From Prorocentrum cordatum (Eukaryota > Sar > Dinophyceae > Prorocentrales > Prorocentraceae), in contig CAUYUJ010002712.1 in NCBI GenBank assembly GCA_963575745.1, positions 1 through 20,000 of the forward strand: 20,000 bases of DNA, in the 5' to 3' direction. Of this stretch, positions 1-6,158 are shown one piece after another (the first letter of the stretch is position 1; each line of letters opens with the position of its first letter). A program made the position numbers and the translations under genes. The notes beneath the pieces were generated by a model. That model was not told the origin of the DNA. It saw only the letters and a list, made by a program, of their open reading frames with translations, and did not search any database.

Positions 1-306
1 TAGTTCTTTGGGAGATGTTATAGTATCGGGAGCATAGCTCGCGCGCCGTTGCCTTTGGCCCAAGGCACGCGGTATCGGGAGCATAGCTCGCGCGCCGTTG
101 CCTTTGGCCCAAGGCACGCGCGCCCTATTTGCCCGGACACCGCGAGTGTTCGCTATGTGCTGGAAAGATCGATACATCGATCTTATCCTATCTTATCCGC
201 CCATTCCTCATACTGAACTACCACAGCAGAGCGATGGACGCTATTTGCCATCCGATGTCTATCATGGAATCGGATGCTATTTGAGTTACCAGGCTCACTT
301 TCGACT
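1..306 (+). repeat. 5' long terminal repeat
   Basis: It aligns with 16633-16889 with three transitions (position 4, one near 208, one near 240) and one extra 49-bp unit at 23-120. Similarity stops at 306, where the primer-binding site begins. The left edge may lie before the window. The repeat does not start with TG or end with CA (it ends TTCGACT), which is unusual for copia. It contains an 8-bp perfect stem, CATCCGAT at 249-256 pairing with 269-276, and a GC-rich imperfect palindrome in the duplicated unit. Confidence 0.92.
23..120 (+). repeat. 49-bp tandem duplication in the 5' LTR only
   Basis: Two identical 49-bp units (23-71 and 72-120) carry a GC-rich palindrome whose core is TGCCTT, loop TGGCCC, AAGGCA, flanked by GCGCGC-type arms. 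The 3' LTR has only one unit. LTRs are identical at integration, so the duplication or its loss came later. Confidence 0.9.
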
Positions 307-2356
307 TGGTAGCGGAGCTGGCCGCACTCTCGTGTGGTCAGCTCTTGCTCTTCTTCGCCTCATACTCTTCGGCACGATATTCGTGACCACCTACCACCCT
401 GCGCTATTACTCCCAGTACGTTTACGAGGATCTATCCAAGAGCAAGAAGCGACACGAGAGGTACGACGTCTAGACAACGACATTGGTACCATATACGCTT
501 CATCATTGCGCTACCACCAACCGCTCGGCAACGAGCCAAAAGCGCAATACTTGAAGCAGGGGCGGAGAGATCCGCCAGATAGAGCGCCTCGAAGACTCGA
601 CAAGGCGCTACCCCAGCGCGGCAACGCGCCTAATAACCGCCCTTATCTACACAGCCTTGGGCTGGTTATCTTCGCTATCATATGGTTCGCGCTGGGGGCA
701 GCAATCGGACACATGCGTCGTGGAGACAACAGCACCGATGGGCAAACACATGGCCCATATTGGGACCCTCAAGGCAACGTACCTTTCCGTGAGTACGTTT
801 ATGAGGTCAACGCATGGCTCAACGTCACAAGCGGACGTATGACGCCACAGGCCCAAGCGGCCGCAATACAACGCGGCCTAGGTGGCCTAGCGAGGACACT
901 CGCCATGAGGGTACCGCCTGACATCATAAACTATGGTGCTGACATCGATGGGGTCCATACCGACCCAGTGACCTACATCATGTTCCTCCTAAGCATGAAG
1001 TTCGAGCGCCTGGAAGATGAGCGCCAGCTCACTTCCGGAACACAACTCATCGACTTCCACGTGCCTCACGGGGAACGAATCGATGTCACCCTTACACGAT
1101 TCGAAATGGCCCGACTTGAGGCACAGTCGGTGGGATTTGACCTTCCCAACTTCCAACTACTAACCACGATCTGGTTTCGCGCCTTAGGCGTCGGCAACCA
1201 GCGAGCCATGCAACTCTTACAGCCACTCAGTCACCAAATGCCCCGAACACAACAACAGTATGATGAGCTGCTGGAGAGGATGCGTTCGATAGGCCACCTA
1301 TCCGAACGGTCTCCTGGTAATATAGGATCTGCGTTTGGAAGGGGAAGGGGATCTGATAGTGGAAATTTCTACACCACCCTGACTACTGAAGCCCAGCCTG
1401 GGAACGGGCCCTCAAGCATATGGGCTGATGATCCTGGAGAATCCACTGCTTTACTAGCAGGAGATCGATCACAACCAAGCTGGGCAACCAGCCCTCCTTC
1501 CAGAGAACCACAACCACACCGCTCCTTATGGGGTGAATCAAACCCCCTAACCGACGGTGTATCCACCTACTTGGGAGACGAGGATTTCGACTCCGGCACC
1601 GACACAGATACTGCATCATCAGATGGTGTTGAAGCTTTAGATTGGTCAGATATTATGAATATGGATAATGACAATCAGCGCGCTGAACATTTGTTCTGGT
1701 TATTACAACAGGCCAAACGAAGGTGGAGGAGGTTCACACGAAAACCAGTGCGTCGTGTTAGAAGGAGGATACGGAGGAGCTTTAAGGGAAAAGGTAAAGG
1801 TAAGCGTGGTCGTCGGAGGTTGAACGGACGAGGCATCGCGGCATTTCTCCAGAGGGTCTCAGATGAACAATATGATGAGATCTTCTTTGGGGGAAAGGGC
1901 CGTGGCAAGGGCCGTAGAGAGACCTCAGGAAAAGGCAAGGGTAGGCGGGGAAACCCGCGAGGTAGAGACGGCCAGGTTCTTAAATGCCATGAGTGTGACA
2001 GTACCGACCATCTTGTGCGAGATTGTCCAGCGAAGGGAAATGGAAAGGGCAGGTCGACCGAAGTCCATTTTGGCTCAAGTGAACCATTCATTGAGTATCT
2101 GAGCCTCCAGGATTTTGAAGCCATGGAGCAGATATTTTACACTTGGGTCAGTTGCATGGACAACGTCGACGAGCTCGAGGCGTATGGTCATGGATTGTAC
2201 GCGTACTACCTCGAGTACGTCCGCCGGTTCGTTATTGGCAATAACGAGCTCACTCCCGTGGATCACGGTACGCTGGGAAACCAGCCTCTTTCTTTCTTCG
2301 ACTGGATGTTCGGGAACCCAGGTAACATCATGGCTTACGAAAGCAGCAAGCAGTGA
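155..2356 (+). CDS. gag: Gag polyprotein with N-terminal hydrophobic segments and CCHC zinc knuckle
   Basis: This would form the capsid and nucleocapsid of the element. The first ATG in frame is at 155, inside the LTR; the next reasonable one is at 713, so the start is uncertain. The region after 713 matches the Gag I know from dinoflagellate copia elements (DPVTYIMFLL, GERIDVTLTRFE, SPGNIG). It is followed by Arg/Gly/Lys-rich basic stretches and a CX2CX4HX4C knuckle encoded at 1985-2026. Before 713 there are two hydrophobic stretches, encoded at about 326-418 and 647-715, that look like membrane segments, which is odd for Gag. Four or five GNRA hairpins are embedded. The frame ends at a UGA at 2354, and the next coding frame is +1. 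A spliced-leader-like sequence lies at 2057-2079. Confidence 0.85.
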   Translation: MCWKDRYIDLILSYPPIPHTELPQQSDGRYLPSDVYHGIGCYLSYQAHFRLGSGAGRTLVWSALALLRLILFGTIFVTTYHPALLLPVRLRGSIQEQEATREVRRLDNDIGTIYASSLRYHQPLGNEPKAQYLKQGRRDPPDRAPRRLDKALPQRGNAPNNRPYLHSLGLVIFAIIWFALGAAIGHMRRGDNSTDGQTHGPYWDPQGNVPFREYVYEVNAWLNVTSGRMTPQAQAAAIQRGLGGLARTLAMRVPPDIINYGADIDGVHTDPVTYIMFLLSMKFERLEDERQLTSGTQLIDFHVPHGERIDVTLTRFEMARLEAQSVGFDLPNFQLLTTIWFRALGVGNQRAMQLLQPLSHQMPRTQQQYDELLERMRSIGHLSERSPGNIGSAFGRGRGSDSGNFYTTLTTEAQPGNGPSSIWADDPGESTALLAGDRSQPSWATSPPSREPQPHRSLWGESNPLTDGVSTYLGDEDFDSGTDTDTASSDGVEALDWSDIMNMDNDNQRAEHLFWLLQQAKRRWRRFTRKPVRRVRRRIRRSFKGKGKGKRGRRRLNGRGIAAFLQRVSDEQYDEIFFGGKGRGKGRRETSGKGKGRRGNPRGRDGQVLKCHECDSTDHLVRDCPAKGNGKGRSTEVHFGSSEPFIEYLSLQDFEAMEQIFYTWVSCMDNVDELEAYGHGLYAYYLEYVRRFVIGNNELTPVDHGTLGNQPLSFFDWMFGNPGNIMAYESSKQ
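307..318 (+). promoter_or_regulatory. Primer-binding site, initiator tRNA-Met type
   Basis: TGGTAGCGGAGC begins directly at the first base after the LTR, the usual place for minus-strand priming. Its complement is a tRNA 3' end whose acceptor stem would begin AGCGGAG with A1:U72, the eukaryotic initiator-tRNA hallmark. It differs by one base from the animal-type TGGTAGCAGAG. The host tRNA itself is not visible here. Confidence 0.75.
2057..2079 (+). other. Relict spliced-leader-like sequence
   Basis: CCATTTTGGCTCAAG at 2065-2079 equals the last 15 bases of the dinoflagellate spliced leader as I remember it. It is preceded by ACCGAAGT where the leader has ACCGTAG. It lies inside the gag frame just after the zinc knuckle, and an in-frame ATG follows at 2123. 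It could be a trace of a trans-spliced mRNA copied back into the genome, or chance. Confidence 0.5.
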
Positions 2357-3980
2357 CGAGGACATCACTGTAGAGGCCTCGCCTTCTGAGGTTGAACGCC
2401 ACCTCCAACCTCCCCCTGAAATCCCGCCTGGAAACAGGCCTTCTTTGATGGGAGAATATCCCCAAACTATTGAAGACTTGATAGAAATGGAGTCTCAGGC
2501 GTTCGTACAAGCTTTCATTACAGGTGAACCAGAGACCCCATTTGTACCCCCTGGTTCGCTTGCTCCAGGCGAATACGGACCACGCACTCTTCTGCATACC
2601 CTCATGAGGATGCATGAGATACTTATCACCGCGTATCCCGAGAGTCAAGAGCACATCGAAGCTGACAGCATGATACTGCAGGATACCGACGCCTGCGGTA
2701 GCTCGGAGTTGCTGTTGGCAGCTCTGACTCTCATCGACAGCGTGCATCCTGAGGACGTGCAGAGACACCTGATATATTCCCGCAGTAGATGGCGCAATGC
2801 TCTGGAAATGGCTATCGCCATGCGCGGTCATGATCTTCCTCCGCCAGGATGGGGTCTCCAGGCGGTGGGAATGTGGCCAAACCATACGGCCATGCGCAAC
2901 ATTGCCGGGCAGCCTGTGCTCGGCAACGAGCCTGGGCCGACAACAGCGCCTCCTACCCCGGGGCAGCCGAGCGACGCACAGACGCCGGCCATGCAGGGAA
3001 ACCTGCCTGTACCTCATACGCCAATGGCCATCATCATCGGTAGTTCTACATCAGAAGAAGAAGAAGGCGATGGTTGCGGACTAGAGGAGGATGAAGTCAC
3101 AATCCTCATGATGGAAGTTAATGATGAGGAAGAGGTTGACTTCGATCCCGACGAGTCTGAATCATCATCACCATCGGCACAAGCGCCATTTGCGCCAAGC
3201 TCCAGCCAGCAGGGAAACCTGCCTCTGACGGACGATCCACCTGGGATCGCACAGGAGCCTCCGCAGGCGCCTCCACCGGTAGCCGCTCAGGCTGCTTCGG
3301 CAGCCTCTTCTGATGAGAACACCAGAAGGTCTCGTTCCCATGCGCGCGTCAGAGGAGAGCCACATCCACAGGCTCGGCTTCCTCGTGAGTGGAGGCAGGC
3401 TGGCCCGAAAGAACACGCTCTCAGGAGAGGTGGCCAGCTGCTTCCGTATAATGACCCAAGACGCCGAAAAGGGGAACACTCGGCCTTCGGCAAGGGCAAC
3501 CCTGCCTATAGGGACACTGAGGGCAAGGCTATCCGCGGAGGATATCAGCTTGCAACAAACATCCGCCGCCCTGAAATTCAAGAAGCGCGGACTCAGCTGC
3601 GAGACATCATCGCGGCTCGCAAGCAGTATAGGCCCCAAGCAGCTTGCGGACCTTGTTCCGAGCCGTTCCAGAACCACAGGCCGGGATGCCCCGTTGGCAA
3701 CAATGAAGGCCTGAGCCCCAACAGGGGCAAAACCCCTCATAAAGAGGGCCATCCGCAACTTATCCCGATGACACAGGACGAGATCGCAGAAGTGAATCAC
3801 CGTCTCGGGATCTTGAGCCACTTGGATCCGAAAGACGAAGAGGATAAACCTCCCACGGCTCCAAGGGGACTGGTGCCCATGACCCAGGAAGAAAAAGACG
3901 CGCTCTTTAGTCTTCCTGGAATGCGAGGAAACTCGCCTGGAGTTTCAAGTCAGTCCCAGCAACCAGAACTGACATCCAAG
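2355..3980 (+). CDS. Accessory region: helical domain, acidic tract, Pro/Gln-rich and basic segments
   Basis: I do not recognise a family. Sensible protein starts directly at the gag UGA when read +1 (SSDEDITVEASPSEVE). A roughly 150-residue part that looks helical (about 2440-2850) is followed by Pro/Ala-rich linkers, a strongly acidic tract (about 3045-3170), Arg-rich sequence and the motif LIPMTQDE, repeated as LVPMTQEE (about 3760 and 3870). Five perfect GNRA hairpins (2426, 2918, 2993, 3209, 3923) are read as x-G-N-x-P. It has no obvious start codon, so it is probably made as a Gag fusion by a +1 shift. The frame stays open to 4649, but after about 3980 it becomes an Arg-rich shadow while frame 1 becomes sensible. 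Confidence 0.6.
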
Positions 3981-3981
3981 G

Positions 3982-4101
3982 ATGAAGGCCCAACGCGTTG
4001 CGGAGGACGAGGAACGCATGCGAATAGCAGACGAACGCGCACGCGAGGCAACTCGCCAGATGTTGGAGGATTCCAACAAAATTTACATGAATGGGGGCTA
4101 G
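3982..4101 (+). CDS. Small coiled-coil ORF bridging two frames
   Basis: This 39-codon ORF (ATG 3982, TAG 4099) encodes a highly charged, heptad-like helix (AEDEERMRIADERAREATRQ). It reads far more naturally than the overlapping frame 0, which is Arg/Thr-rich. It is probably the continuation of the accessory region after a +1 shift near 3975-3985, rather than a separate protein. It opens after a TGA at 3970. Its UAG falls in the loop of a GGGGG/CCCCC stem, and a further +1 step leads into the phosphotransferase frame. The GNRA hairpin at 4043-4056 is read here as E-A-T-R. Confidence 0.55.
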   Translation: MKAQRVAEDEERMRIADERAREATRQMLEDSNKIYMNGG

Positions 4102-4111
4102 AAAACCCCCA
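4079..4111 (+). promoter_or_regulatory. Candidate ribosomal frameshift region: slippery heptamers and stem-loop
   Basis: AAATTTA at 4079-4085 has the X XXY YYZ pattern in frame 0 and is followed after seven bases by the stem GGGGG (4093-4097), loop CTAGAAAA, CCCCC (4106-4110). A -1 slip there would meet a TGA at 4088. A second pattern, AAACCCC at 4103-4109, also in frame 0, would lead by -1 into the phosphotransferase frame. If the coiled-coil frame is used instead, a +1 step at its UAG (4099) gives the same result. Confidence 0.4.
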
Positions 4112-5461
4112 CTCCCACTACTTTCGAAGGCTAAGAGTGAGACCCCTGTACCGAAGCCGTCTTCGATGGCGAAACCGAAGGCGCACTCTCAGGACCCTGG
4201 GCCAGATGTGCAGATGGAGGTGCCTCGGTCTGCAACTCCGAGGCCGCCGATTGGCGCAACTCCTGCACAAGCGTCTGAGCCCAAGCAGCAACCTCAGGAC
4301 CCTGTGGAGGAACGGAGACGTCCGCCCAGTCGCAGCAGCTCCATTGCGAAAAGGGCCGCAGCTTTCGAGCGCACCGGGTATGCCCCTGCGCCAGCTTCGC
4401 CGGTGGCGGCCCGTTCCAAAAGGTCCGACGAAGGTGCTATGTCTAGGAGTACCTGGGTGCCGGCGATTAGGGGTAGCGCCAGTCGCGGATCACCGCGGGG
4501 AAACCCGCCAGGCGCTGCCGCTGCAGCTTCCTCCTTTTCAGGAGCCGCAGCCTCTTCAGCAACAGAGGTTCCTATGCGGGGAGACCCGCCCGTGGTTCAG
4601 CTGCACCACCCAGGCGACACGTCCTTCACTAGTGGGAGTCCGAGTGTGATCAGGGATAGACTTGCTCTGCGGAAGCTCCCACCGATACGTTCGGTGGACG
4701 AGGCATTCATGAAAAAGTGCAGGCAAGACAAAATCCTTCCTACATCCAATCACACTCTCAAACAGCTGAGTAAAGCTCTCAGCAGGATATGCAGACATGC
4801 GCCAGACAAACCTCACAATCCCGTGTGGGGCCTGGACTCCTTCGATGATCATGATGGTTGGGTTAACCTCGTGGAGCTCGTGAATGAATATCCGTGGAAC
4901 ACCGGAAAATCGAGACACGATGGATATAATCCAAGATATGACGAGGCCAAAGTCATCAATGAGCAGCTATTTGCTCGCTCGGTTGACCAACTGGCAGCCA
5001 TCATGATGGAAGTTGTTCATGTCCGTGAACCAGACGGAGAAGAAAAACAGCGCCTTCAGTTCAAGGTGTTGGTGCGGGACTCCGGTGAGCCCGCTATCTT
5101 CATCCGCGCCTCTCAGGGGCATTCATGGACACTGGAAGCGCCATGGTCGCTGTACAACTACATTGTACTGTGCGACCAACCTGCCGGGAGACCGGCCCCA
5201 TACCCCGAAGTCGCCATGCATGGCACTCGGTGGCATGCCTTCGAAGGCATTATGTGGCACGGCCTGTCCTGTAGACCTGAGCACAATACGAAGAAACAGG
5301 GGACAGGTCGTCCGCACATCCACTTCGTGCCGACGGTCCGCCGCCGTGCCGTGAACAGTGGGTGGGACCCAGACTCAGACATCGTCATCTTCGTGGATTG
5401 GCACAAGGCCATACAAGATGGTATGAAGTTCTGTTGGTCCGACAACGGAGTCCTTGTCTGA
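4091..5461 (+). CDS. RNA 2'-phosphotransferase (Tpt1/KptA family) with low-complexity N-terminal extension
   Basis: The family moves an internal 2'-phosphate of RNA to NAD+, the last step of tRNA splicing by the fungal/plant-type ligase route; relatives ADP-ribosylate RNA ends. Starting at ATG 4091, about 220 residues are Pro/Ser/Ala-rich. The enzyme domain follows: LSKALSRICRHAP (about 4764-4805), DGW, IRASQGHS (5101-5124), HGT (about 5219), RPHIHFVP, and IVIFVD near the end. The Arg-His pair and the IRASQGHS Arg are present. By ungapped comparison the fourth catalytic Arg (yeast Arg138, from memory) is Asp, in SGWDPDSD, so activity is uncertain. The domain is cut at NGVLV by UGA 5459, and its natural ending continues +1 in the next frame. 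GNRA hairpins lie at 4495 and 4576 in the linker. Confidence 0.85.
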   Translation: MGARKPPLPLLSKAKSETPVPKPSSMAKPKAHSQDPGPDVQMEVPRSATPRPPIGATPAQASEPKQQPQDPVEERRRPPSRSSSIAKRAAAFERTGYAPAPASPVAARSKRSDEGAMSRSTWVPAIRGSASRGSPRGNPPGAAAAASSFSGAAASSATEVPMRGDPPVVQLHHPGDTSFTSGSPSVIRDRLALRKLPPIRSVDEAFMKKCRQDKILPTSNHTLKQLSKALSRICRHAPDKPHNPVWGLDSFDDHDGWVNLVELVNEYPWNTGKSRHDGYNPRYDEAKVINEQLFARSVDQLAAIMMEVVHVREPDGEEKQRLQFKVLVRDSGEPAIFIRASQGHSWTLEAPWSLYNYIVLCDQPAGRPAPYPEVAMHGTRWHAFEGIMWHGLSCRPEHNTKKQGTGRPHIHFVPTVRRRAVNSGWDPDSDIVIFVDWHKAIQDGMKFCWSDNGVLV

Positions 5462-6158
5462 GGGAAACAACGGTATCATTGAACCGTACTACATCTCTCA
5501 TGTAGAGGACCTTGCCACGGGAAAGCACTGGCGTAATCCAGAGTATCTGGGGAATCGCCGGGCGCGAGTCCCCGTCGCCATAATGTCTGCCCCTGACAGG
5601 TGGGCTAACGTTGGCAGTGCTAGCGTTAAATACCAGTGGTCCCGAGTTCAAGAGGGCGTCGACCCTCCCATGGTCTACCTCCACAGGGAAGTTGGGGACC
5701 ACTATAGTCCCACCAAGCTGGGAAACCAGCCTGAGATCCACCGGATCTTCATGATCACCGAGAGTGAGGCCGGGAGCGCGGCTCCAAGCCGTGCCCCAAG
5801 CCAAGGGCCTAGTGCCGTGTCTTGGCAGGCCATCAGCACCTCGGACCTGGATCAGATAGCGGCCGCGCTGAACCCTGACCAGGTAGAGCAACTGGCGGAC
5901 AGGTTATATCAGCAGGACCCCTGGGCCGCCGGCCAGGGAGCAATGTCCGCCATGGCGATGCGAAATCGTCAGGCCATGCAGGGAAACCTGCCTATAAACG
6001 GACCCGCTCGGTTTGAACAAAGGCAGGGAAGTCCCTCACAGAGCATGCACACTCCGAGGGGCATGACTCCAATGGCCACACCCTGCACAGTCTCCGTTCG
6101 GGACTCCTGTCCGCCCTGCCGCAAACGGCACTCTCATGGAGAGGATAGCTGCGGCTAG
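5460..6158 (+). CDS. C-terminus of the Tpt1/KptA domain plus Pro/Gln-rich linker
   Basis: Read +1 from the UGA at 5459, the first residues (EGNNGIIEPYYI) match the end expected for Tpt1/KptA proteins, where NGV is followed by a short Gly/Asn stretch and PxY/F. This exon-like piece is therefore part of the previous gene. After about 110 residues it becomes Pro/Gln/Ser/Met-rich, with hairpins at 5717 (LGNQP) and 5978 (QGNLP). From about 6067 the next frame (frame 1) reads more naturally, so the TAG at 6156 is probably not used and a +1 shift, perhaps at ACA CCC U (6078-6084), leads into the RING ORF. Confidence 0.6.
   Translation, partial: EGNNGIIEPYYISHVEDLATGKHWRNPEYLGNRRARVPVAIMSAPDRWANVGSASVKYQWSRVQEGVDPPMVYLHREVGDHYSPTKLGNQPEIHRIFMITESEAGSAAPSRAPSQGPSAVSWQAISTSDLDQIAAALNPDQVEQLADRLYQQDPWAAGQGAMSAMAMRNRQAMQGNLPINGPARFEQRQGSPSQSMHTPRGMTPMATPCTVSVRDSCPPCRKRHSHGEDSCG

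Noticed and set aside
772-785. Possible further GNRA hairpin at the GNVP codons in gag
   Set aside because: The arms do not pair; at most a decayed copy.
3722-3738. AGGGG-CAAAA-CCCCT stem-loop
   Set aside because: It pairs well but the loop is not GNRA and the stem does not fit the family, so it was not counted.
4079-4090. Simple -1 frameshift at AAATTTA producing a fusion with the Tpt1 domain
   Set aside because: The -1 frame meets a TGA at 4088, one codon later, so this heptamer alone cannot give the fusion.
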